This document shows, one piece after another, positions 1-9,560 of a stretch of 33,962 nt of DNA. The stretch lies in the NCBI GenBank assembly GCA_021464525.1, contig JADRCO010000428.1, forward strand, positions 1 to 33,962. The letters run 5' to 3'. The notes under the pieces were generated by a model. The model saw only the letters and a program-made list of their open reading frames with translations. It did not search any database and was not told the origin of the DNA. Numbering within the stretch: the first letter of the stretch is position 1; each line of letters begins with the position of its first letter. The position numbers were made by a program, and so were the translations under genes. Source of the DNA: Rhizophagus sp. LPA8_4_AMF (taxonomy: Eukaryota; Glomeromycota; Glomeromycetes; Glomerales; Glomeraceae).

Positions 1-39
1 TCCTTAATATTATAATTATGAAGATAATTAAAAGAAATA

Positions 40-900
40 TTACTTTCTATCATATAAAGAACGTGAAAATTTAACTTTGAACGATCAGCATAATTTTGTA
101 ATACTTTTCCATCAATGGTACGTAATGGGAACATTTCATCATATTAACATTTTTGATACTAAGTTATATTCTTTGAATAATTCAATCAATCATTTCCATA
201 AAACTTTTAACACCTTCAAAAGATTTATCACCAATCATATCTAAATTTAACGTTATCCTAAAAGCGACCCTTGGAAGCGTAAAATTGTTCTTTCAGTTTA
301 ACTGCATATGCTTCATTCATCCGATACAACTTTTATGTTCGGATTTCCACGTGAAATGTTGATCTATATCTTCTCCCAATGCTAAATAACTCATTACCTA
401 TTTTTTTTTTGTTTTTAATTGTCTCAACCCAGTTTTCATATATTTTTCCGCTTTATAATGTTCGTAAAGATCACCCATTATGACTATGCCCATTTCTCCG
501 TATATAGATTATTCACCCATTCATCTATGTTTATCTATTGGTCTATACTATACATCTTAAATTATTACGTTTTTTATTAAACATCAAATTTGTTTTTAAT
601 GCGATCTTCTCTATCTTAGTCACGTGTCTGGCAAGTGCGTTTTGACATTCGTCTATCCTTTTGTGATATATATATCCTTCATTGGTTGCCTCATCGTATA
701 ATTGGCTGTTATAATGTCAGGTGTCATATTTCTGTGTAGTTTGCAACGTCATCGTCGGTTTCTACTCTGTGTAACCCTGCTTCGTCTAGTATTTTCACTT
801 GTTCTTTCGTAGTTTTATAACCAAATCCTTGTAGTTGAGCGACTTCTTAGTAGAGACCGTGACTTCCATATTCATGAACTGAATTCATTGACTTTTCTTA
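40..900 (-). pseudogene. Relic of an unidentified protein-coding gene
   Basis: Reading the minus strand gives protein-like stretches broken by stops and frame changes. Examples are EQVKILDEAGLHRVETDDD (around 770-830), KSFEGVKSFMEMI (around 190-235) and MFPLRTIDGKVLQNYADRS (around 75-134). Their composition is more protein-like than the I/K/N/F-rich translation expected of random AT-rich DNA, and they lie on one strand in a consistent order. No continuous ORF or complete set of splice sites joins them. I do not recognise the family. The left edge of the window may cut off the 3' part. Decay in the accessory region beside other relics suggests a former mobile or lineage-specific gene. Confidence 0.35.
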
Positions 901-1021
901 TCCGACAAAATTCTATTTTCTTTTGCAAAAAAATGGCTGAGGGATCGACAAGGAGACCGAAATATAATACAAAACTATAACGTTGAGTAAACTATAACTA
1001 GGGAAACGGAAACCGTTGTAA

Positions 1022-1150
1022 GTCCGGAGCGAAAAAGATAAAACTTGAGATTTCATTGGACGACATCACGTGAGTGGATAGAAGAAACTCACGTGATCGA
1101 TCATTTTTCATATTGCGTATACATATATAGTCCTTCGCTTCGCTCCGGAC
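1022..1150. repeat. Nested inverted repeat (fold-back/MITE-like element)
   Basis: A 12-base outer arm, GTCCGGAGCGAA at 1022-1033, is exactly inverted at 1139-1150. Inside it, ATCACGTGAGT (1065-1075) is exactly inverted at 1087-1097 around an 11-base loop, so two hairpins are nested. The arms are GC-rich against very AT-rich surroundings. A small non-autonomous element or a structured RNA are both possible. There is no coding potential inside. Confidence 0.5.
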
Positions 1151-1255
1151 AATTAATGTACTCGAATAATTTTACAAAAAATATAAAAAAATAAAAATTA
1201 CCATATTAGGGGGCTCTTCCATCAAATAGAACCATCAGCAGGAGATAAGACTCGA

Positions 1256-2447
1256 TCATCTTCTTGATCTTTTTTTGTTTCTCTCATCACGATTCGAGTC
1301 TGTCGTACATGGTTCCTCTAAATTCTGTAAATGAAACAGAATAATAGATTAAATTTACCATATGGATTTATAATAGCAAAAGTTATCAAAATACTTACTA
1401 TCTTTAATACTACGTTCGCAAATTTAATAAATTTGCGAACTTGTACTTTTTTGTTCTCCTGCTTGATGGTTCTACATAATTGCATTAAGAGTTCGTCCTC
1501 GTCCAGGGCCAGTTTCATTATCATCTTTTTCTGACCCTCCTCCGTTTCCTCGACCCCCTCGAGGACGTCGAGGACGAACTCTATCTCATCCACCATCCCC
1601 GTCGTTGCCTTACTACGGGAAAGCTCTTCTTCAAGTTTTTCCTTAGCTGCATAGAGCTCCCCGTAGTTGCCCCCTATGTTAAATAAAAAAAAATTAATAT
1701 ATATATGTATATATATGTCTAATGTGAAGTTAAAATAAATTACTTACCAAGGCAGGCAACGACGTGGCATGATAGATGAGCTACGTTTTGGAGCGAGAGA
1801 TCGCTCCAACGTCCGCTGTTTCCCGTTGAAACTCCATGAGCGACTTTATGCCTGACATTCTCCTTATAATCCTTTAATAATTTTAAAGGATTTGATTTGT
1901 AATAACCGTGGAAAGCTGAACTTTGAAAAATATTTATATGATCAATTATGAAATTGAGCATGCACAAGACGTCGGCGTCTCTAAAATCTTTATTTATGGG
2001 CGCATGTTGCCTCGCAACGAATGCTTCCACGACCTTAGCGGGGATTATGCATTCGTTTTCAACGAGGAACATGTATAATTCTTTTTCTACATAATTGTAG
2101 AAGTATTCAACGATCGCCCCCTGACGACTGCTAGAGAGAGAAAAATATTGTTTTACCGGTGGGGGCGAGATTGAACGAGTGCTTCCATTATTGTTATTAC
2201 TTAGTATCCGTGTTTTGTTAAAATTTGCACATTCTTTTTCCTCAAACCATTTAAGTATCTGAGCATGGGCTGCAGATTGTTCATAGAATTCTTTATCGAA
2301 TTTTAAAATGTCATTTAGTGATTGACGTATTGTCTCTTTTGGGTACCCCAACGGACAATTAATATGTATTTCGTTTATTGTTGATTCGAGCGAATCTTTA
2401 ATGCTTTTCTCGATTATGCCAGATCGTAACCACTTTGCAAGTCTCAT
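1256..2447 (-). CDS. HEPN-like (Swt1-type?) domain protein, multicopy family, intact copy
   Basis: Three exons fit with matching phases: 2447-1748, 1673-1399 and 1324-1256 (347 residues). Both donors are GTAAGT and the acceptors are CATAG and TTTACAG. Residues about 100-233 look helical and contain ENVRHKVAHG, in which R199 and H204 form the R-X4-H motif of HEPN domains, an all-helical fold often found in RNases. The preceding LNFIIDHINIFQ and the following RWSDLSLQNVAHL are laid out like the Swt1-type HEPN domain. The last third (from GNYGELY on) is charged and probably coiled coil, ending KKRSRR. Exon 2 is clearly more GC-rich than the neighbouring genes. Three broken relatives lie within 6 kb. 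RNase activity is inferred from the motif only; it could also be a non-catalytic HEPN protein. Confidence 0.65.
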
Positions 2448-2559
2448 TATAAGATAATTAAATGTGATCTGAATACAAAAAAATTAAAGCGAGATTGTTG
2501 TATTTATCGCATTTATTTATATTAAATCGGATTTATATTTCGTATCTCAGTGGGTAATT

Positions 2560-2990
2560 TTGGGTCTTATTTCGGGAATTCAAACTCAATGTTGTGAATG
2601 AAATCTCTATCTGAAATTAAACTCAGACACATAAATTTCAGATGACCTCGTGTCTGAAATTCCAAATTTAGCTGTATTAAAATTGAATTGTATCTCAAAG
2701 ATCAAGAGAAGTTTCCATATCTGAATTTAAATTCAGACGAAATCAGTTTTAAATACAATAACAATACTGAACCTTTTTTTTTTTTTTTTATTACTATGCA
2801 TTATGTACACTATGTGAAGTACAAATCATTCAATAAAGACTACTACTGATTTTAAAATTCAGCAATCTCCGGAAATTTACCTTAAATTAAAATTCAGGCT
2901 CGTGTCTGAAATTCTAAACTTATCCAAATTAACAATTGAATAATTCATAGAAAAGTTTCTGTATCGGAATGTATTGCATATTTTAAACTC
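2560..2990. repeat. Diverged direct repeats rich in TCTGAA/TTCAGA motifs
   Basis: A unit of about 85 bases with the core CGTGTCTGAAATTC is seen near 2640-2740 and again, diverged, near 2888-2972. The block also holds a perfect 18-base palindrome, TCTGAATTTAAATTCAGA, at 2720-2737, and further TCTGAA/TTCAGA pairs near 2610-2640. No ORF is present. It looks like remnants of a small palindrome-bearing element. Outside these units, 2448-3440 holds no gene that I can see, only AT-rich DNA with homopolymer runs. Confidence 0.4.
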
Positions 2991-3439
2991 ATATGTACAC
3001 CTTTATTACTATGGCTCCAATATTGGGTATAAGCTATATAATATAAGCTTCAATATCATCTATTTGCTTATGAACATTTTATCCCTTAAAGGTTAGGTGT
3101 ATAAATCGAAAACCAATTCGTGTAAGAACTCAGCTTTAAATATAGGATAAAAATTAGTTTATGGTAAAATAATAAAAATGTGACATTGTAAGTAAATGTT
3201 ATCACCTATATAATTTTTTTCACCTATATATTTCACGTCATATGCAGTGTGTGACAAAAAAAAGTGATAAAAAAAGCCGTAGGTTGTACCTTGTACAAGC
3301 TGGTACCGTACTAATAAAATTTTTTTACCTTTTTTTTTATAACACGTTATTGGTTGGATCACGCAATTGCGGACCCAAAAAGAGTTTTTTCGCGTCTTAA
3401 CACTGTCTTAACAGTGGTTTTGATAATATCTATATCTAT

Positions 3440-3715
3440 CTATATATATGTATATATACAGTTATTACAGTTATTACAAACATCGAAAAGGTTGCGGTCA
3501 GCAGTGGTTCTTGAATAAGTTCGCGTAGTCACCCCGAAAATTGCATATTCGCCGGTGTTGCAATCGTACGGGACTACAAAAATCGTGGTGGACTGGGTGA
3601 TGAGATCCCCAAGCATCCGAAAAACAAGCTCTCCAACCTCTTTGAATTGCACCTGTTTATAAGGTCTACTGATTCTCGATGAGGAGCGGTTATGTACCTT
3701 CCTTATAACAGTCAA
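3440..3715 (-). other. 91-residue ORF running into the tandem array, probable gene fragment
   Basis: A minus-strand ORF begins inside tandem unit 1 and continues into unique sequence to the left. The text around KEVGELVFRMLGDLITQST is protein-like. Units 2 and 3 of the array carry the same segment but with small indels that shift this frame, so only unit 1 keeps it open. No family is recognised. It may be an exon of a decayed gene from which the array was amplified, or a chance ORF. Confidence 0.25.
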
Positions 3716-4328
3716 AGAGTTGTGGGTTTGTTCGTAAGGTGTTTGGCCTCAATCATCTGGTTTTATCGGACTCGTTGGCTTATCAGAGGATAAACGAAGC
3801 TGCTTGCCATGATTAACATCTTTGATTTAACAGGCGAGCTATAAATCGTGGTGGATTGGGTGATGGGATCCCAAGCATCCGAAAAACAAATCCTTTTCAA
3901 CCTCTTTGAATTGCACCTGTTTGTAAGGTCTACTGATTCTCGATGAGGAGCGGTTATGTACCTTCCTTATAACAGTCAAAGAGTTGTGGGTTTGTTCGTA
4001 AGGTGTTTGGCCTCAATCATCTGGTTTTATCGGACTCGTTGGCTTATCAGAGGATAAACGAAGCTGCTTGCCATGATTAACATCTTTGATTTAACAGGCG
4101 AGCTATAAATCGTGGTGGATTGGGTGATGGGATCCCAAGCATCCGAAAAACAAATCCTTTTCAACCTCTTTGAATTGCACCTGTTTGTAAGGTCTACTGA
4201 TTCTCGATGAGGAGCGGTTATGTACCTTCCTTATAACAGTCAAAGAGTTGTGGGTTTGTTCGTAAGGTGTTTGGCCTCAATCATCTGGTTTTATCGGACT
4301 CGTTGGCTTATCAGAGGATAAACGAAGC
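3581..4328. repeat. 264-bp tandem repeat array, 2.8 units
   Basis: The 264-base unit occurs as unit 1 (3581-3843), unit 2 (3844-4107) and a partial unit 3 (4108-4328). Landmarks such as CTACTGATTCTCGATGAGG recur at 3666, 3930 and 4194, exactly 264 apart. Units 2 and 3 appear identical over their shared length. Unit 1 differs in its first ~85 bases by substitutions and small indels and then matches. The period is a multiple of three (88 codons), but every frame of units 2 and 3 contains stops. Recent duplication by unequal exchange is the simplest reading; collapse or expansion in the assembly is possible. Confidence 0.9.
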
Positions 4329-4700
4329 CACTTATTTATGAATTGCCTGCTGACTGCTTAGAATTGCTGATAAGAATTTTTAGGTAAGTATAATTATCCA
4401 TTTATTATGATTTTCTTACCCTTTAAAAATGCTTATTCTGGAATTCTTTTTAAATATTACTTTTTCAATGGGTAAGTTGGAAAATAATATTTATTAAACT
4501 TGTTTATTTATATTCGAGAATTTTTTTTTTTGTTTCCAGGATTTATTTGTCAACGATTTATAAGATTACAAGAATTTAGTTACGCAAGTTATAACCAGCA
4601 ATAACTCAGATTGTAGAATGGGAGAGTATAATTTTTTGGTTATTGTTTATATTACTAATCCTAGCACATCACTATTTTCTGAAATTTCCCAACCCAGCAT
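4329..4700. other. AT-rich spacer, no gene seen
   Basis: This is the spacer between the tandem array and the plus-strand HEPN-family relic. It contains T-rich runs and one CCAGG-type acceptor-like site near 4538, but no frame that can be joined to the downstream homology. Confidence 0.5.
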
Positions 4701-4704
4701 CACA

Positions 4705-5145
4705 ACGAAAATGGACGTTGAAGCGATCTCGCGCTCCTACCAATCATGCCTCGTCATTGCCTGCCTTGGTAACTTGGAAAGTAGTTTTTCCAAATTATAT
4801 AGATTTTTTTTTATTCAACATCAAAGGGTAACTACGAGGAAGTCTATGTCACTAGGGAGAAGTTTGAAGAATTTTCTCGTTCTTGAAGAGACGAAGAAGG
4901 ACCAGAAAAAATGATAATGAAACTGGTCCTAGACGAGGATGAACTCTTGGTGCAATTTTGTAGAACCATTGAGCAGGAGAACAAAAAAGAAAAAAAATCC
5001 ACAAATTAGATATAGTAAGTATTTTGATACCTTTTTTCTGCAATAAATCTATATGATTTAGCCTATTGTTCCTTTTCATTTACAGAATTTAAAGAAATCT
5101 GATAATATGGCAGGTTCGGTTCGAAGCCATGGTGAAGAAAACGGG
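4705..5145 (+). pseudogene. Truncated copy of the HEPN-like family, plus strand
   Basis: Homology to the intact gene at 1256-2447 begins near the end of its exon 1 (GGACGTTGAAGCGATCTC against GGACGTTGGAGCGATCTC) and runs through an intron-like gap to the exon 2 segment MIMKLVLDEDELLVQ and an acceptor-like TTTACAG near 5085. The upstream HEPN region with the R-X4-H motif is absent. The exon 2 counterpart has an in-frame stop after a FEEFSRS-like stretch and lacks the acidic segment that follows KATTGMVDE in the intact copy. The orientation is opposite to the other copies. It is a 5'-truncated pseudogene. Confidence 0.7.
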
Positions 5146-5149
5146 TAAA

Positions 5150-6080
5150 GAAAAATAAATATTTAAAAAGTCAGATAGAAGAATCGAAGGTATTCTTAGT
5201 GAAACAATGGTCTTCGTAGTATCGAATTTTTAATAATTAATAATATTATTATTGTAGGAACCCAAAAATTAATGGTTTTTTACCAAAGACAAATGATATT
5301 ATATTTCACGCATTTCCTTTAATAAGCACAATATTCATTTTAAACTTCTTTTTTTTATGATTTATGATAATAATGGTTTATTTATAAAAATAAAATGAAA
5401 CTATCCTTTTAAAATGAATAAAAAATAACTTTTTACTAATTGTACATAATTGTTGGGTGTATTTATTAAAGAACTTTTTTTTTTGTATCTTCCTGTATAT
5501 TACATAAACGATGTCCTTTATTGATAAACGAGTGCGTTTCTTCGTAAAATTTTCTTATTGCAAAATATTAAATGGTTCTCGGGAGATGAGCTACGCTTTC
5601 CTCCTGCGCATTGAAAACTCTTTGCTACTTCGTTTCGATATAACATTTTATTTTCTCATTTTAGTTTTTAAGGTAATATACTGCACCATTTTTATTTGTT
5701 AAATATTTCGTTTAGTATTTATAAAATATTTTCTTCCATAGATCATTGTTTATATTATATCTGCTCCACTTGAACAATCCGGTTTCGATTATACAGTTTC
5801 TTGTATGAAAACTCGATCAAATTAATTACATTTTGCAGAGAACCGCATGAATCCCAGAGCGGGTTAAATAAAATTATTTACAACCGAATTATACAATTAT
5901 TAAACATGTAAATATTCGAACTATATTATTCTGCCAATAAATTTTTTTCAATATTCAAATCTCTCTTTGCTTCACATACAGTAATAGGAAAAAGCCCTAA
6001 ACACTTACATGAAAAAATAATTGTTAATTTATTTAAATATTAATGTGACCATTTTAATATTATTGTCAATAAAATGTATA
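5150..6080. other. AT-rich intergenic DNA, no gene supported
   Basis: The stretch has poly-T runs and short open frames only. The longest, near 5511-5702, is F/I/L/Y-rich, as expected for chance ORFs in DNA of this composition, and lacks any recognisable motif. Confidence 0.4.
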
Positions 6081-6081
6081 C

Positions 6082-6195
6082 CTTGTTTACTCCATGATCC
6101 TGACGCGCCTCTTCACTATTATCTTCATCTTCTTGATCAGCATCTGTCTCTTCGGAATACTCTGTGTGGAGAACATTTTGTTCCACTATGTTTCT
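6082..6195 (-). other. Isolated exon-like segment coding an acidic stretch
   Basis: On the minus strand, 38 codons are open between an acceptor-like TAGTAG and a donor-like GTATAC. They encode a strongly acidic sequence containing EETDADQEDEDNSEEA. The length is an exact multiple of three, and the E/D/S-rich content is unlike the K/N/I bias of chance frames here. No partner exon was found on either side. It may be an orphan exon of a decayed gene. It lies just downstream of a HEPN-family relic on the same strand, but the intact family member has no matching segment. Confidence 0.3.
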
Positions 6196-6295
6196 CTACT
6201 ATATATTCATAACCGGTCTTTATCCCACTATTGCATATGTTCATATTCTTTTATTTGACAAACAATATGCTAACATATGATCACTCATAGATACA

Positions 6296-6730
6296 AATTC
6301 TGTGAATGAAAGAAACAGAGCAATAAGTTAATCACTACATAGATCAATTGTAAAAAAAGCTATCAAAATACTCACGATATCCAATATTTGCTTTCGCAAA
6401 CTTGCAAATTTAAATTTCCCACTCGATTATCTTACAGAACTGCATTATAGGTTCATCCTCGTTTAATGCCAGTTAATTGTATGGAATTTGGTTATGTGCC
6501 GTGGAAAACCGAGTCTTGAAAAATACTTACACTACTTAAGTTGAGCATACATAAGTTTCTGAGGTATTAATCGAAGAGAATTTGTAAACGCTTCCAACTG
6601 TTGAGGGATAATATTTTCGTTTCAACGAGGAACATATATAATTCCTTCTCTACATAAATGTAAAAATATTCAACGATAATTCCTCTAACGACAGCTTGAG
6701 AAGAAAAAAATTCCCGTTGTTAGGATGGGC
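6296..6730 (-). pseudogene. Decayed HEPN-family copy, minus strand, internally rearranged
   Basis: The right order of landmarks from the intact gene is kept: the intron 2 acceptor (TTTCATTCACAG), an exon 2 fragment (AACCTATAATGCAGTTCTG), then exon 1 fragments matching the intact gene near 1900-1970 and 2040-2140 (for example CAACGAGGAACATATATAATT on the plus strand). Most of exon 2 and the first half of exon 1 are missing, and stops and indels abound. The R-X4-H region is not recognisable. It shares an odd junction with the copy at 7890-8460. Confidence 0.6.
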
Positions 6731-7880
6731 TATTGGAGTAAAGTCCAAGTCAAGTCTTTAAACAGTCTTAGCGGAAATTATATTAAAATGGTTGGTATAA
6801 ACGGTTCACTTTAAATCGTCTAGGTTTTTTTTCGATTGTGTAAATTTTATTTTGTATAAATGATATTTTAAGATAAAGATTAAATCATGTTCAATATGAG
6901 GAAATTGGTATAACGAAAAGATTAATCGAATAATCATATATTTCATATATTACAGCAAATATAATTATGGCCAATATATATCTTTATTAAACTCGTTATC
7001 ACGTTTAATCTCTTGCCCTAGTACACAATAATATACGCAATTTAAAATGTATGAAGTATATAAGAAAAGAGAATATTTTAATTGCTTTGCAAGTTAAGGG
7101 AAATAATTTTTCAAGTTAACAGAAAATATATTACAAAATCATATTTTCCTTTGAGTTAACGGAAATTATCCCGAGAATTAAAGAAGAGTTAACAGATAAA
7201 TAGATCAAGTTTAGGTCTTTAGGAAATGAGAAATAACCACAGACAAAATCAATATGGCAAAATTTATCCAAATCCTTTTTGATAAGGAGCTTATAACATA
7301 TTCAAGAAAATTGAGCTTGAACATAACATTATAATGCGTGCTAATTACAATTCATACTAATTTGAATAGAACATATAATACATGTATCATTAATATATTC
7401 TATACAATTGTCATCTTCCTTTACAAAAGATTAGGATCAAATTCTGCTAAGATAAATAGTAAATTCACAGGCTTAGTCCTAGAGTCCAAGAACACTCCAT
7501 CCTAGTTATCCCTAGTATAGTTAAATTTTGCATTATACCGCTTACTTCTAACGCGTAATTTACACTTGGTGAGAATGAATTATAATTGTTAAATTTACAA
7601 AATTCTACATTGAATTTTTTTTTCTTTATGTTTATAAAGTTACTTGCAGCCAGAAAAGTTTTATAATATCATCATAAATCACGGAATAGATTCTTTTAGT
7701 ATTACATTGGTTATTAGAGTAGGTACTGTATTTTTGAAATAGTCTATTTAACATACAAATAAGAATTTAATTCAATTTTTACATCAGGAATCTCATCTCA
7801 AAAGATCCTAATTTTTATGGTATAAATTATGCCTAGTGTTTCAGAAGAGAAGTTGCTGACGAACACGCCAACAAGTATTT
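6731..7880. other. AT-rich intergenic DNA, no gene seen
   Basis: There is no open frame with a protein-like composition on either strand, and no tRNA-like cloverleaf or tandem repeat was noticed. Scattered AAGTTAA/GTTAACGG-like words near 7080-7195 are the only local pattern. Confidence 0.4.
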
Positions 7881-7889
7881 ATCTTGTTT

Positions 7890-8460
7890 TCATTTCTTTC
7901 CCTATTACGATCCGAGTCTGCCGTACAAGATTCCTCCAATTTCTGTAAAATGAAACAGAATAATAGATTAAATTACCATATGGGATTTATTGTAGAAAAA
8001 TGTTATCAAAATACTTACTATCTTTATGAATTTGTGAACTTGTTTTTTTTGTTTTGCTCAATGGTTCTACATAATTACATTAAGAGTTCACCCTCGTCTA
8101 GGGCCGGTTTCATTATCATCTTTTTCTGGCCCTTCATCGTCAAGAAGGTTCTTCTTCAAACTTCTCCCCAGAGTTGCGTTAAAAATTCATCCTCGTTTAA
8201 CTCCAGTTAATTTTATGGGATTTATATTGGTTGTGGAAACCAAATCTTGTCGAAAAATATTTATGTTCAAAATTGAGTATATGTCATTATTTTAACGTCT
8301 AGACTGATATTGCCTCTATGAATATTTCTACAAATATAGCAGGAAAATATTTTCGTTCTCAACGAGAAACTTGTATATTTCTTCTCTACACAGGTATAAA
8401 AATACTCAACGACCGCTCCCTGGAGACCCTTGAGAAGAAAAAGACCCCTTTTAACAGTAT
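7890..8460 (-). pseudogene. Decayed HEPN-family copy, minus strand, with duplicated segment
   Basis: The plus-strand text near 7900-7990 matches the intact family's last exon and intron 2 (CGTACAAGATTCCTCCAATT against the counterpart near 1303-1322). Then comes exon 2 (TCTAGGGCCGGTTTCATTATC). The segment near 8183-8215 (ATTCATCCTCGTTTAACTCC) is a second, diverged copy of the same exon 2 piece, followed by exon 1 fragments up to about 8450. Frames are broken throughout and the HEPN motif cannot be read. Confidence 0.6.
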
Positions 8461-8464
8461 GTTA

Positions 8465-9400
8465 TTGTGACTGCTTTTTCATAAATAATGTACGTTTACT
8501 TAATCACTAAATATCTCCAGGTCAATTGAATTCCGAATTGTGGATCAGATTGGACAAAATCGAATGGAACAGGATCCTTAAGGCGTCTGACTATTGCAAT
8601 TATTTATTAAATCAAGAAAAAGCTTTCTAAGGACAAAATTTACATGATGGATCTGAACAGATGGTAAGTCATTAATATAGTTTCTTGCTTTCACAATACA
8701 CTTTATGATATTTAAATGCTGAAACAGTCAACTTTTTGTCAAATGCTTTAACATTAGATCTTCTTTGCAAATATTGACTGGATTCTGTTTAGCCATCATT
8801 GCTTACAAAGAGAAGTAAATGTCCTGATTTTGAAACATAGAGTACTTCATTGTTAAAGTTCTTAGTCCAATAATTGGCATACTTCTGGAAGAATTCAATG
8901 TTAGTGACTTTAAATTAACTGGTATATAATGATGCCTTATAACATACTGTATATTATTTATTATAATGCAACTTGAACTTTAGATAGGATTGAAAAATCT
9001 TGTAGTGTTACAAACCAAAAATGAGAGGTGGTGATGCTTACTTCAGGTATTCAATTCTCTCATTATGAAGTCATCAAGCTGAACTTCTACTACTTGAAGT
9101 AGGAAATACCTCAGAACCAATGGATGATACAAAATATTGAAAGTACTATTTAAAGCTAAAGATAAGGATGAAAAGACTGCTTAGTACATTGTGGGACAAA
9201 TTACATTTCAAAAATAAAGTATTAGAAGAGGTTTTTGCTTTTAACATCCAAATACTAGTAGGTAAAAGTTAATAAAAATCATCTCAATTACCAAGTGAAA
9301 TCTAAGCATTTCCATTAGCATTTTTGTATTAAAATATCAATATCATTATTTCCAGTTATTCAAAAATTCTGGTTCTTTTAAGTTATATTGTTCTTTTTTT
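8465..9400. other. Non-coding or decayed coding DNA of unknown origin
   Basis: Minus-strand pieces such as EVLYVSKSGHLLLF and KKLTVSAFKYHKVYCES (around 8660-8870) look weakly protein-like but are interrupted by stops and frame changes. No family is recognised. A decayed transposon gene is one possible reading. Nothing else is seen here. Confidence 0.2.
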
Positions 9401-9419
9401 CATTTTCATATTACACAGT

Positions 9420-9560
9420 GAAATTTAATATATCAGAACTTTGATATAACAGATCATAAATAAAATCTTAATATATTGGAATTGAAATCTAGAACAAATT
9501 ATCATAATATACAATTAATTTACCCTTAATATATCAGAATTCTTGATATATAATGAATTT
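9420..9560. repeat. Two related short hairpins with TATATCA/TGATATA stems
   Basis: ATATCAGAACTTTGATAT near 9430 and TATATCAGAATTCTTGATATA near 9531 are both short self-complementary words about 100 bases apart, and both are preceded by TTAA. They could be terminal repeats of a tiny element or chance in AT-rich DNA. Confidence 0.25.

Noticed and set aside
3581..4328. CRISPR-like repeat array
   Set aside because: The units are 264 bp, contiguous and without variable spacers, in a eukaryotic context; it is an ordinary tandem repeat.
5100..5130. tRNA-like GGTTCGAAGCC word
   Set aside because: Only the T-arm-like word is present; no acceptor, D or anticodon arms can be folded around it.
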